Source of the DNA: DASYAE01 sp036501535
Lineage (GTDB): Bacteria; Actinomycetota; Actinomycetes; Streptomycetales; Catenulisporaceae
Length of the DNA stretch: 15,661 bases
Reading direction: 5' to 3'
Assembly (NCBI GenBank): GCA_036501535.1
Contig: DASYAE010000229.1
Coordinates: 1 to 15,661, forward strand
How positions within the stretch are numbered: the stretch's first letter is position 1; each line of letters opens with the position of its first letter. Made by a program: the position numbers and the translations under genes. Shown in pieces: positions 5,664 to 13,059 of this stretch. Under the pieces are notes generated by a model. That model had not been told where the DNA came from, made no database searches, and saw nothing but the letters and a program-made list of their open reading frames with translations.

Positions 5664-8600
5664 TTACTCGACAACGCTGCCGGCCGCGAGGCGGACCACC
5701 TCGCGCAGCTCGGCGGTCGACAGCTCGGTCAGGATCTTCTCGCCGCTGCCCACGATCTGCTCGGCGAGCTCCCGCTTGCGCTCGATCACCTGGTCGATGC
5801 GCTCCTCCAGCGTCCCGGCGCACACCAGCTTGCGCACCTGGACGTTCTTGCTCTGCCCGATGCGGTAGGCGCGGTCGGTGGCCTGGTTCTCCACCGCCGG
5901 GTTCCACCAGCGGTCCACGTGCAGGACGTGGCTGGCCGCGGTCAGGTTCAGGCCGACGCCGCCGGCCTTGAGGGAGAGCACGAACAGCGGCGGCCCGTCC
6001 GGCTGCTCGAACCGCTGGACCAGCGCGTCGCGCGCCTTCTTCGGCACCCCGCCGTGCAGGAAGCCGACCTCGCGGCCGAACCGGGCGGCGAGGTGCTGCT
6101 GGAGCAGCCTGCCGAACTCGGCGTACTGGGTGAACAGCAGTGCCTTCTCGCCGGCGTCCAGGACCTCCTCGCAGATCTCCTCGACCAGGGCCAGCTTGCC
6201 GGAGCGGCCGGGCAGCGCGGAATTGTCCTGCAGGTAGTGCGCCGGGTGGTTGCAGATCTGCTTGAGCCGGGTGAGCAGGGCGAGCACGAGGCCGCGGCGC
6301 CCGACCCCCTCGGCGGCGGCGATGCGGACCAGCGAGTCGTCCACCACCGCCTGGTAGAGCGAGGCCTGCTCGCTGGTCAGGCTGCAGGTCACGGTCATCT
6401 CGAGCTTGTCCGGCAGGTCACTGATGATCGCCGGGTCGTTCTTCTCGCGGCGCAGCACGAACGCCCCGGTGGCGCGGCGCAGCCGGGCGGCGGCCGATGC
6501 GTCGCCGTCGCGCTCGATCGGCCGGGCGAACCGGGTCTTGAACGACTCGGCGCTGCCCAGCAGGCCCGGGTTGGCGAACTCCATGATCGACCACAGGTCG
6601 GAGAGCCGGTTCTCGACCGGCGTGCCGGTCAGCGCGATGCGGTGCGCGGCGGGCAGCGAGCGGACCGCGCGGGCCTGCTTCGTGCCGGCGTTCTTGATCG
6701 CCTGCGCCTCGTCGATCACGACGCGGCGCCAGCCGACCGCGCCGAGCTCGTCCCGGTCGCGCAGCGCGAGCCCGTAGGTGGTGATGACCAGGTGGACGCC
6801 GCGCACCGCGGCGCGGAACTCCTCGCCGGTCAGCCGTTCGGCCCCGTGGTGCACGTGGACGGTCACCTCCGGGGTGAACCTGGCCGCCTCGCGCTGCCAG
6901 TTGGCGACCAGGGACATAGGGCACACCAGCAGCGTCGGCGGCGCGGCGGCCGCGGCGGCGTCGGCGGCACGCTCGGCTTCGAGCAGGGCCAGCACCTGGA
7001 TCGTCTTGCCCAGGCCCATCGAGTCGGCGAGCACCGCGCCGAGGCCGAGCCGGTGCATGAACGCCAGCCAGCCCAGGCCGCGCTCCTGGTAGGGGCGCAG
7101 CGTGGCGTGCAGGCCCGGCGGCGCTGGAACCGGCTCGCAGCGCTGCTCGGCAACACCGGAGAGCAGGTCGCCGAGCCAGCCGCCGGCCTCGACCCGGTCG
7201 ACCGCGACGGCCTGCTCGCGGTTCGGGCCGGGCAGGCCGAACACGGCGGTGTGCAGCAGGTCGCCGGCGCGCATCCGCCCGCGGCGGCCGCCCTCGGCAG
7301 CGCCCGCGCCGGCCGAGCCCAGCGCCCGCATGACGGCGGCTAGCCCGTCGCGGTCGATCTCGACCCAGCGGCCGCGCACCCGCACCAGCGAGCCCTTCGC
7401 CTCGGCCAGGGCCAGGAACTCGGCCTCGGTGAGCTGGTCACCGCCGAGCGAGAGCCGCCATTCGTAGTCGACCAGCGCGTCGAGGCCGAAACCGGCCGGA
7501 TGCGTGTCCTGATCAGGCTTCGGCGTGCTCTGATCGTCGTGCTCTGACGCGTCCGGGACGGCCAGGCCGAGCGAGAGGCGGGCGCCCGCGCCGGTCCACC
7601 AGGCCGGCAGCAGCACGCCGAAGCCGTGCGCGACGAGAGCCGGAGCGGTGCGGCTGAGGAATTCGTGGGCCGCCTCGGTGTCGAGCTCGACCGCGAGCGG
7701 CTCCGGTTGCCGGAGCGCGGCGGCCAGCAGCGGGAAGACGCGCACGGCGCGGCCGAGGCCGGTCAGCAGGTCCTGGCGCGGCTCGGATCCGGCCGCGCGC
7801 AGCAGCCGCGCCGCGCCGGTGCGGCGCCATACCTCGCGGGCCGTGGCCAGCAGCGAGGGGTCCTGCACGGACTGGAGCAGCAGCTCGACGCTCCAGGGAC
7901 CGTCGGCGTCGGCCGCGTCGCTCGGTTTCTTGTCGGCGCCGACATCGGTCTCGGCGTCGTCGGCGGGCGGCACCAGCCGGAAGCAGGTGCGTACGGATCC
8001 TGACGGCGCCGGCGGGCCGGCCTGCCACTGCTCGATGCGCTGCGCCAGCGGCTCGGCGTGCTCGGGCAGGGCCAGGCCCGGCTCGAGCTGGTTGCCAGAC
8101 GGGGACGACAGGGCGCGCAACCACGCCTGCGCGGCGGCCCGCTCGGAGGGCGCCGCAGCCGGGTCGGCGGCGGCCGGGTCGCAGCCGCCCACCCCGTGCG
8201 GGCCGGTGAGCGCGTCGATGACGTAGGCGTCCACCAGGGAGTTGACCGCCTCGTCGAACACGTCGGCGGCGGGCCTTCCCTGGACCAGCTCCCGCGGCTG
8301 GCCCTCGACCAGCTCGGCCCGGAACACCGGCGGCATCGCGTCGATCAGGACCCTGCGCCGTACCGCGCTGTCCAGCGTGTACGAGGCCTGCCAGTTGGCG
8401 CGGTAGTCCGGGTCGGCCGGGGGATCCTCCTCGTCGTCGACGTCGTAGTCGGCGTTGAGACACGGCAGCACGTCGCCGGTGCGCACGAGCGTGTCGGCGA
8501 AGCGGGCCAGGGCCAGGCCGTAGCGGACGCTGTCGGCCAGCGGCACGCCGGTCTCGCGGCCGTCCGGGCCGTAGACGGTCAGCACCTCGGCCCCGGTCGC

Positions 8601-9011
8601 CGCGCCGCGCAGCGGGGCCGCGCCGAGCGCCTCGGACAGCGCGTCGAGCAGCACCGTGGCGACTGAGGGGTCGAACACGAGGGTCGGCACGGACCACGGC
8701 CGCAGCACCGCGTTCGGGCGCCGGCCGGGCGGGGGCCCGAACTTGGCGAGCAGCGCGGACGGCGCCGGCATCGACCCGGTCGTGGGCAGCGCGAGCGGAA
8801 CGCCGCCGTGCGGGTCGGCCTTGCGCACCGCGGCGGCGACCTCGTCCCCGGCGGCGGACAGCACGTCGACCAGCCGGGCCGGTTCGAGCACGAAAGGGTG
8901 GCGGGTCGGCCCCCGGCGGGCGGCGCGCGGCCGGGTCGGGCGGGGGTCCGAGTCCTCAGCCCACAGCTCCCAGGAACCGGCCTCGCTGAACAGCGCGTGC
9001 AGGACATACAC
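5664..9011 (-). CDS. SNF2-family DNA-dependent ATPase (Swi2/Snf2 helicase-like)
   Basis: 1115 aa. The N-terminal half (1-480) is poorly conserved, with an acidic stretch around 186-203. A DUF3670-like segment (about 500-620) leads into the SNF2 ATPase core. This core has DSMGLGKT (663-670, Walker A), VIDEAQ (765-770, Walker B of the DEAQ type), LTGTPVEN (794-801), LKQICNHP (916-923), SLKAGGVGLNL (1013-1023) and QATDRAYRIGQ (1043-1053, motif VI). Such proteins translocate on double-stranded DNA and displace or remodel bound proteins, RNA polymerase for example; true strand unwinding is not expected. The GTG at 9011 has GGGAGGAG (9031-9024) 12 nt upstream, a rather long spacing. It is the first gene of an operon with the SWIM gene. 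The pair is common in actinobacteria, and its role in repair, transcription recycling or defence is not settled by this sequence. Confidence 0.95.
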   Translation of the reverse strand: MYVLHALFSEAGSWELWAEDSDPRPTRPRAARRGPTRHPFVLEPARLVDVLSAAGDEVAAAVRKADPHGGVPLALPTTGSMPAPSALLAKFGPPPGRRPNAVLRPWSVPTLVFDPSVATVLLDALSEALGAAPLRGAATGAEVLTVYGPDGRETGVPLADSVRYGLALARFADTLVRTGDVLPCLNADYDVDDEEDPPADPDYRANWQASYTLDSAVRRRVLIDAMPPVFRAELVEGQPRELVQGRPAADVFDEAVNSLVDAYVIDALTGPHGVGGCDPAAADPAAAPSERAAAQAWLRALSSPSGNQLEPGLALPEHAEPLAQRIEQWQAGPPAPSGSVRTCFRLVPPADDAETDVGADKKPSDAADADGPWSVELLLQSVQDPSLLATAREVWRRTGAARLLRAAGSEPRQDLLTGLGRAVRVFPLLAAALRQPEPLAVELDTEAAHEFLSRTAPALVAHGFGVLLPAWWTGAGARLSLGLAVPDASEHDDQSTPKPDQDTHPAGFGLDALVDYEWRLSLGGDQLTEAEFLALAEAKGSLVRVRGRWVEIDRDGLAAVMRALGSAGAGAAEGGRRGRMRAGDLLHTAVFGLPGPNREQAVAVDRVEAGGWLGDLLSGVAEQRCEPVPAPPGLHATLRPYQERGLGWLAFMHRLGLGAVLADSMGLGKTIQVLALLEAERAADAAAAAAPPTLLVCPMSLVANWQREAARFTPEVTVHVHHGAERLTGEEFRAAVRGVHLVITTYGLALRDRDELGAVGWRRVVIDEAQAIKNAGTKQARAVRSLPAAHRIALTGTPVENRLSDLWSIMEFANPGLLGSAESFKTRFARPIERDGDASAAARLRRATGAFVLRREKNDPAIISDLPDKLEMTVTCSLTSEQASLYQAVVDDSLVRIAAAEGVGRRGLVLALLTRLKQICNHPAHYLQDNSALPGRSGKLALVEEICEEVLDAGEKALLFTQYAEFGRLLQQHLAARFGREVGFLHGGVPKKARDALVQRFEQPDGPPLFVLSLKAGGVGLNLTAASHVLHVDRWWNPAVENQATDRAYRIGQSKNVQVRKLVCAGTLEERIDQVIERKRELAEQIVGSGEKILTELSTAELREVVRLAAGSVVE

Positions 9012-9030
9012 GGCTCGGCTGCGCTCCTCC

Positions 9031-9052
9031 CGCCCGCGGGGCGCCGCGGGCG
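9031..9052 (-). other. GC-rich hairpin touching the SNF2 ribosome-binding site
   Basis: Perfect 8-bp inverted repeat CGCCCGCG (9031-9038) / CGCGGGCG (9045-9052) with a 6-nt loop. In the SNF2 mRNA its 3' arm ends at the first base of the GGGAGGAG site (9031-9024). It could lower translation or act as an attenuator. In a GC-rich genome a chance stem is also possible. Confidence 0.45.
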
Positions 9053-9085
9053 TCCGTCCGACAGGCCCTCACCTGCCGAGCAGTG

Positions 9086-9130
9086 GTCTCGGGATGGCGG
9101 TGCGGTGTCTCGTCTCGGGTCTCGTGAGAC
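9086..9130. repeat. Cluster of GTCTCG repeats upstream of SNF2
   Basis: GTCTCG occurs at 9086-9091, 9107-9112, 9112-9117 and 9119-9124, and the last copy forms the perfect palindrome GTCTC-GT-GAGAC (9119-9130). Five half-sites within 45 bp, about 75-120 nt before the SNF2 start, look like an operator cluster. No cognate regulator can be named. Confidence 0.45.
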
Positions 9131-9287
9131 GCGCGCGGCCACGCCCGCCGGGGGTCCCCCGGCCGACGCCGGCCCGCGGCGTATATCCGTGCACTGTGAT
9201 GATGGCACGAATTCGGCCGGAGCACGACCGCCGCAGAGTCCTCGGACACCGCGTATTCGGGTTTTTGCGCACAGGGCGCGAACTACC

Positions 9288-9315
9288 AGCCTATCGCGAC
9301 TTCGCGGGTAGTCAC
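9288..9315 (-). promoter_or_regulatory. Possible promoter of the SNF2-SWIM operon
   Basis: Read on the minus strand: GTGACT (9315-9310), 16-nt spacer, TAGGCT (9293-9288). The -10 fits the actinobacterial TANNNT form; the -35 is weak. A 6-bp inverted repeat ACTACC (9282-9287) / GGTAGT (9307-9312) brackets the spacer. The transcript would carry a leader of about 270 nt. Confidence 0.3.
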
Positions 9316-9374
9316 GCCATGCGGTGGCGCGACGCGCAACGACGTGACGTCCTGTGTCATGTCGCGCGCGGCTG

Positions 9375-9686
9375 CTACGCCTGGGCGTCGGGCTCGGCAA
9401 GCAGCCGCTCGACTGTGGCGACCTTCGCGTCGAGCGCGCCGGTAACGCCGGGCCGGATGTCGGCCTTCAGCGTGAGGCCGACGCGCGGCGCCCCGGCCGC
9501 CCCGACCGCGTCGCAGGCCTGCTTGACCACGGCCATCACCTGATCCCAGTCCCCTTCGACGGTGGTGAACATCGCGTCGGTGCGGTTGGGCAGGCCGGAG
9601 GCCCGCACGACGCGGACGGCCTCCGCGACGTAGGCGCCGACCTCCTCGCCGACGCCGAGCGGGGTGACCGAGAATGCGACCAGCAT
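9375..9686 (-). CDS. MTH1187/YkoF-like thiamine-binding family protein (DUF77)
   Basis: 103 aa, full length for the MTH1187 family (about 100 aa). The N-terminus MLVAFSVTPLGVGEEVGAYV is the characteristic first strand and helix of the ferredoxin-like fold. DAMFTTVEGDWDQVMAVVKQ (37-56) matches the conserved middle part, and LTLKADIRPG (71-80) the last strand. Family members form oligomers, and some bind thiamine or its precursors; the cellular role is still loosely defined. The ATG at 9686 is fixed by AGGAGG (9695-9700) with an 8-nt spacer; an upstream in-frame extension to 9740 is not needed. It lies 65 nt downstream of the tetR gene on the same strand and may be co-transcribed with it. No thiamine-pathway gene or TPP riboswitch is visible nearby. 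Confidence 0.88.
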   Translation of the reverse strand: MLVAFSVTPLGVGEEVGAYVAEAVRVVRASGLPNRTDAMFTTVEGDWDQVMAVVKQACDAVGAAGAPRVGLTLKADIRPGVTGALDAKVATVERLLAEPDAQA

Positions 9687-9751
9687 GGGGCGGACCTCCT
9701 GGGGCCGGGATTGGTGCGCGGCTTGGAACAGGTGGCGCACTCAGCGGAAAT

Positions 9752-10462
9752 CTACGCGGCGGTGCCGGGCTCCGGCGCGGCGGCCCGGCCAGGCGGGGAG
9801 GACGGGGGCGGAGGCGGGGCCGGGGGCGGCGGGGAGGCCGCAGCAGTGACCGCCTGGTCCGGCGGCGGCGGTGTCGGTGTCGGGGGTTGCATGATCCGCC
9901 GGGCGCACTCGGCCAGGAACCGGGCGTGCGCCTCGACCAGCTCGTCGTCGGTCTGCCTGCCGAAGATGACCCGCACGCTCTGCGGGCTGACGAACATCCA
10001 GTTCGCCATGCCGATGCAGGCCAGCAGCAGGTGCCGCGGGTCGAGCCCCGGGTCGAGCCGGCCGTCCCGCTGTGCGTCCTCGAGCACTGCGACCTTGTGG
10101 TCGTAGTGGCGCTGCCGCTCGGCGACGGACCGCTCGTCGACCGCGTCGCCGGACTCCAGCCCCTCCCAGGCGAGCAGGCGGACCAGCGCCGTGTCCGCGG
10201 CGTGCCCGCGTACGAGGTCGGCGGGGTAGGCGGTCGGGTCTTCGGGGTCCGGACAGGCCAGGTCACGCACGTTGAGGTACTCGTCGAGCACGCGCCGCAA
10301 CAGCTCGCGCTTCGAGCCGTAGTTGCGGTAGATCGCCTCCTTGTTCGCGCTGGCCTTGGCCGCGATCCGGTCGACCCGGGCCCCGGCGCTGCCGTGTTCG
10401 GCGAACTCCTCGACGGCGGCATCGAGGATCCGGGTCCTGGTGCCCTGCGGGTCGTAGCCCAC
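9752..10462 (-). CDS. TetR-family transcriptional regulator with proline-rich tail
   Basis: 236 aa. The N-terminal HTH is typical of TetR: RTRILDAAVEEFAEHG (9-24), then VDRIAAKASANKEAIYRNYGSKREL (30-54). The ligand-binding helical domain runs to about residue 191. The last 45 residues are Pro/Ala-rich (PPTPTPPPP at 193-201, PPPPAPPPPP at 211-220) and are probably disordered. The GTG at 10462 has AGGGAGG (10472-10478) with a 9-nt spacer. The gene is divergent from an MFS transporter, the classic arrangement of a TetR repressor with its efflux target. A promoter on this strand (10549-10521) overlaps a palindrome shared with the transporter promoter, which suggests autoregulation. The ligand is unknown. 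Confidence 0.93.
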   Translation of the reverse strand: MGYDPQGTRTRILDAAVEEFAEHGSAGARVDRIAAKASANKEAIYRNYGSKRELLRRVLDEYLNVRDLACPDPEDPTAYPADLVRGHAADTALVRLLAWEGLESGDAVDERSVAERQRHYDHKVAVLEDAQRDGRLDPGLDPRHLLLACIGMANWMFVSPQSVRVIFGRQTDDELVEAHARFLAECARRIMQPPTPTPPPPDQAVTAAASPPPPAPPPPPSSPPGRAAAPEPGTAA

Positions 10463-10520
10463 CCTGCTCGGCCTCCCTGGCTCGTGCCGACGCCAGCGGG
10501 TGCTCGCGCCGGCTCACCCG

Positions 10521-10549
10521 AGTATCGGCCGCCGGCGGCAGATTTCCAA
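10521..10549 (-). promoter_or_regulatory. tetR promoter
   Basis: On the minus strand TTGGAA (10549-10544), exactly 17 nt, GATACT (10526-10521). The -35 matches TTGACA in four positions, and GATACT is a reasonable -10. The start site would be near 10514, about 50 nt before the tetR GTG. The -35 lies partly in the palindrome at 10547-10560. Confidence 0.6.
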
Positions 10550-10560
10550 CTTTTCAGTTG
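10547..10560. promoter_or_regulatory. Candidate TetR operator shared by both divergent promoters
   Basis: CAACT-TTTC-AGTTG, a perfect 5-bp inverted repeat with a 4-nt centre. Its left arm overlaps the tetR -35 (10544-10549) and its right arm overlaps the transporter -35 (10558-10563). One bound dimer could therefore block both promoters. Confidence 0.6.
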
Positions 10561-10587
10561 ACATGCCCCGGACGGGGCCGACAGACT
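10558..10587 (+). promoter_or_regulatory. MFS transporter promoter
   Basis: Perfect -35 TTGACA (10558-10563), 18-nt spacer, CAGACT (10582-10587), close to the actinobacterial TAGACT form of -10. The spacer itself contains a perfect repeat GCCCCG-GA-CGGGGC (10565-10578), a second possible regulator site. Start near 10594, giving a leader of about 90 nt. Confidence 0.55.
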
Positions 10588-10592
10588 GATCC

Positions 10593-10607
10593 CAACTTTC
10601 CGGTTTG
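10593..10607. promoter_or_regulatory. Imperfect second copy of the operator
   Basis: CAACTTTCCGGTTTG resembles the palindrome at 10547-10560 (CAACTTTTCAGTTG) with an extra base and a weaker right arm. It lies at the predicted transporter start site, 46 bp downstream. TTTCCGG recurs 14 bp further on at 10611-10617. It could be an auxiliary binding site. Confidence 0.35.
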
Positions 10608-10683
10608 AATTTTCCGGGCACGAGGGCGCGATACGCACACACGCACCGCTACCGCGCAGACCACCAACAAGGGGCCGACCGGA

Positions 10684-11964
10684 ATGAGCACTACCGAGAC
10701 GGACACGAGCGCACAGAACGCCGACGGGGTCACGCGGGCCGGCGCCAACGCCGACGTCGGCAAGACCGCGCAGCCGCGGGCCCCGCGCAAGATCGTCTGG
10801 CTGCTGGCCGTGGCCTGCGGCGTCACCGCTGCGAACTTCTACTACTGCCAGTCGCTGCTGCCGCGGATCGCGCAGTCCTTCCACGCCACCCAGTCGGCCA
10901 CCGGCGCGCTGGTCACCTCGATCCAGCTCGGCTACGCGGCCGGCCTGTTCCTGCTCGTGCCGCTGGGCGACATCACCCGGCGGCGCCGCCTGGTCTGCAT
11001 CCTGCTGCTGATCGAGACGGCAGCGATGGCGATCAGCGCGGCGGCGCCCACCCTCGCCGTGCTTATCGCGGCTGGAGCGTTGGTAGGCATCGCAGGATGC
11101 GTGGTGCAGATACTGGTGCCCTACGCGGCCTCGATCGCAGCAGACCACGAACGCGGCCATGTGGTCGGCACGGTCTTCACCGGCCTGCTCGGCGGCATCC
11201 TCATCTCGCGCACCGTGGCGGGCCTGGCCGGGCAGCTGTTCGGCCGGCGGGCGGTGTTCGGCGGCGCGGCGGTCCTGGTGCTCGTCCTGTCCGGAGTGCT
11301 GTTCCGCGCGATGCAGGACGCTGAGCCCGAGATGCGGCTGAGCTACGGGCGGCAGCTGCGGGCGAGCTTCGAGCTGATCGCGACGGTGCCGGTACTGCGC
11401 CGCCGCTCACTCATCGGCGCCTGCGTCTTCGGGGCGTTCGGCCTGTTCTGGGCGACGATCGCATTCCTGCTGGCCGGCCCGCCGTTCCACCAGAACCAGG
11501 CCGAGATCGGGCTGTTCGCCCTGGTCGGCGCGGCCGGGGCAAGCGCAGCGCCGCGGGCCGGCCGGCTCGGCGACCGCGGCCGTCAGCGCCCGGCGAGCGC
11601 CGCCTTCCTGGTACTCGGCGCGCTCTCGTTCGCGGCGATAGCGGCCGGGCGCACACAGCTGCTGTGGCTGATCGTGGGCGTCCTGGTGATGGACGCCGCG
11701 GTCCAGAGCGTGCACATCCTGAACCTGAGCGTGATCTACGAGCTGGCCGGCGCGGCCCGCGCCCGGATCAACTCGGTGTATATGACCTCGTACTTCTTGG
11801 GCGGTGCGCTCGGCTCGGCCGTCGGGACGCAGGCCTACCGGCTCGGCGGCTGGACCGCGGTCTCGTCGGTCGGCGCAGGGTTCCTGGTGCTCGGCCTGCT
11901 CGTCTGGACCTGGGACGCGGTCGCGGCTCGGCGGCGCCCGGCCCGCGGCGATGCCACGGCATAG
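10684..11964 (+). CDS. MFS transporter (probable drug/metabolite exporter)
   Basis: 426-aa integral membrane protein of the major facilitator superfamily, with about 12 hydrophobic segments starting near residue 37 after a hydrophilic N-terminal tail of about 35 residues. The family loop signature is GDITRRRR (95-102) between helices 2 and 3. QLGYAAGLFLLVPLGD (81-96) and the SVYMTSYFLGGALGSAVGT region (364-382) resemble YnfM/AraJ-like proton-coupled exporters. The ATG at 10684 has AAGGGG (10669-10674) 9 nt upstream. It is divergent from tetR, so export of a toxic compound or a self-made metabolite under TetR control is the simplest reading. The substrate is unknown. A terminator-like hairpin follows two bases after the stop. 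Confidence 0.93.
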   Translation: MSTTETDTSAQNADGVTRAGANADVGKTAQPRAPRKIVWLLAVACGVTAANFYYCQSLLPRIAQSFHATQSATGALVTSIQLGYAAGLFLLVPLGDITRRRRLVCILLLIETAAMAISAAAPTLAVLIAAGALVGIAGCVVQILVPYAASIAADHERGHVVGTVFTGLLGGILISRTVAGLAGQLFGRRAVFGGAAVLVLVLSGVLFRAMQDAEPEMRLSYGRQLRASFELIATVPVLRRRSLIGACVFGAFGLFWATIAFLLAGPPFHQNQAEIGLFALVGAAGASAAPRAGRLGDRGRQRPASAAFLVLGALSFAAIAAGRTQLLWLIVGVLVMDAAVQSVHILNLSVIYELAGAARARINSVYMTSYFLGGALGSAVGTQAYRLGGWTAVSSVGAGFLVLGLLVWTWDAVAARRRPARGDATA

Positions 11965-11965
11965 G

Positions 11966-11990
11966 CCTGATCCGGGCCGGCCGGGTCAGG
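11966..11990. terminator. Terminator between the MFS and GH18-like genes
   Basis: CCTGATCCGG (11966-11975), 5-nt loop, CCGGGTCAGG (11981-11990): a 10-bp stem with one G-U pair, two bases after the transporter stop. It lacks a T tract. Because the next gene is convergent it could serve both strands. Confidence 0.6.
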
Positions 11991-12015
11991 GCGAGTCTGG
12001 GCAGGTCCGGGCGGC

Positions 12016-13059
12016 TCAGGGATGGACCCAGTCGCCGAGGTAGGCGGCCCAATCCGCAGGCGTCGCCGTGAAGTCGACGTAGACTGCGACGCCGAAAGGC
12101 CCGGCCCGCCGCGGCGAGGACGACAGCCCGAGCCTGACCCCCCGGATCGCCGCAGCCACCGTCTCAGCGGACGAACTATGGCCGAGATCGGACGTGTGGT
12201 AGGCGGGAACACCCATCACGAGCGTCACTGAAGACGGTACGACGGACAGGGCGACCTCGGTCTCATCGCGCACGAAACCGGAATAAGCACTCGGCGACCA
12301 CAACGCGGTGTCGTACGACATGATCGCGACCTCGTCGACGCGCTCGGCGACCTGGTGCAGGTAGCCGGCAGACCACCAACTGCTGTGCCGTTCGAGCGCT
12401 TCCATGGCGAACCGCGTGCCCGGCGCCGGCTCGACCTGCTCAGCGGAGACGGAGACCTGGCCGCCGGCCGCACGCACGATCGGCCGGGTCGCGTCGAGCA
12501 GCGCAAGGTAGCCGGGGTCGCCGCTACCAATCGGCTCGAAGTCGTAGTGCACGCCCTGGAACCCGTCCGCCAGCACCGAGCGGACCCCGGCCAGGATCCG
12601 CTGCCGCGTCGCGGCGCTCTCGAGATCGAGCGAGCCCTCCGGCAGCACCGTGTCGCCGATCCAGGCCTCGATCCGCGGCTGCGGGCGGCCCGCAGACCAG
12701 CGCGCTCGCAGATCGGCGCGCAACGTCGCGACGAACCACGCCGCGCGCGGCCGCAGCGCGGGATCCAGCGTCCCGTCGCTGTCCGTCGGACCCACATGGA
12801 CGAACAGATCACTGATATCACCGGCGTCGGTGACGCTCAACTGCGCCGCGAGCGCGGCCACGTCCGCCGCGTCCTGCCGCCCGTCGACCCACATATGCCC
12901 CAGCCAGAGCGCATCATGGCCGGTCGAGCGCGCCGAAGCGGACAAACCGCCGATGTCCTGCACGGAGAAGGCGGCCCACCGCCCGCCCACGATCAGACTA
13001 CCGACGGCACCAAGGCACAGCAGCACTCTGATAGCCCGACGAGTCAGCCCCCGGATCAC
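12016..13059 (-). CDS. Membrane-anchored or secreted GH18-like barrel protein
   Basis: 347 aa from the GTG at 13059. VIRGLTRRAIRVLL then a hydrophobic segment (about 11-31) form a signal peptide or N-terminal anchor; the rest is extracytoplasmic. The remainder resembles a GH18-type TIM barrel. DGFQGVHYDFEP (165-176) sits at the catalytic strand, with Asp173 and Glu175 kept, and MSYD (247-250) matches the conserved substrate-binding strand. VYVDFTATPADW (326-337) looks like the last strand. In the usual DxxDxDxE motif the first two Asp are Gln168 and His171 here, so activity may be altered or absent. The start is uncertain: the frame is open to 13362, but residues there include a TTA codon (13140-13138) and look non-coding. 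GTG at 13128 is the main alternative. No clear ribosome site precedes either. The substrate is unknown. Confidence 0.72.
   Translation of the reverse strand: MIRGLTRRAIRVLLCLGAVGSLIVGGRWAAFSVQDIGGLSASARSTGHDALWLGHMWVDGRQDAADVAALAAQLSVTDAGDISDLFVHVGPTDSDGTLDPALRPRAAWFVATLRADLRARWSAGRPQPRIEAWIGDTVLPEGSLDLESAATRQRILAGVRSVLADGFQGVHYDFEPIGSGDPGYLALLDATRPIVRAAGGQVSVSAEQVEPAPGTRFAMEALERHSSWWSAGYLHQVAERVDEVAIMSYDTALWSPSAYSGFVRDETEVALSVVPSSVTLVMGVPAYHTSDLGHSSSAETVAAAIRGVRLGLSSSPRRAGPFGVAVYVDFTATPADWAAYLGDWVHP

Larger units (their letters stand above)
9012..9374. promoter_or_regulatory. Upstream region of the SNF2-SWIM operon
   Basis: 363 nt between the SNF2 start and the stop of the small DUF77 gene, both on the minus strand. 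It holds no gene I can support. It contains a strong hairpin before the SNF2 ribosome site, a cluster of GTCTCG words and a possible minus-strand promoter, each listed separately. The gap is long enough to give the SNF2 operon its own promoter, independent of the tetR-DUF77 genes. Confidence 0.55.

Noticed and set aside
5621..5674. SWIM protein start at TTG 5674
   Set aside because: It would overlap the end of the SNF2 gene and lacks a ribosome site; GTG 5620 has GGAAGGAG at 6 nt.
5544..7343. 599-aa plus-strand open frame
   Set aside because: It is antisense to the well-supported SNF2 gene; its translation is low-complexity and has no domain. Such shadows are normal in GC-rich genes.
9283..11160. 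625-aa minus-strand open frame
   Set aside because: It covers the tetR and DUF77 genes in another frame and the MFS gene antisense; its composition is that of a shadow.
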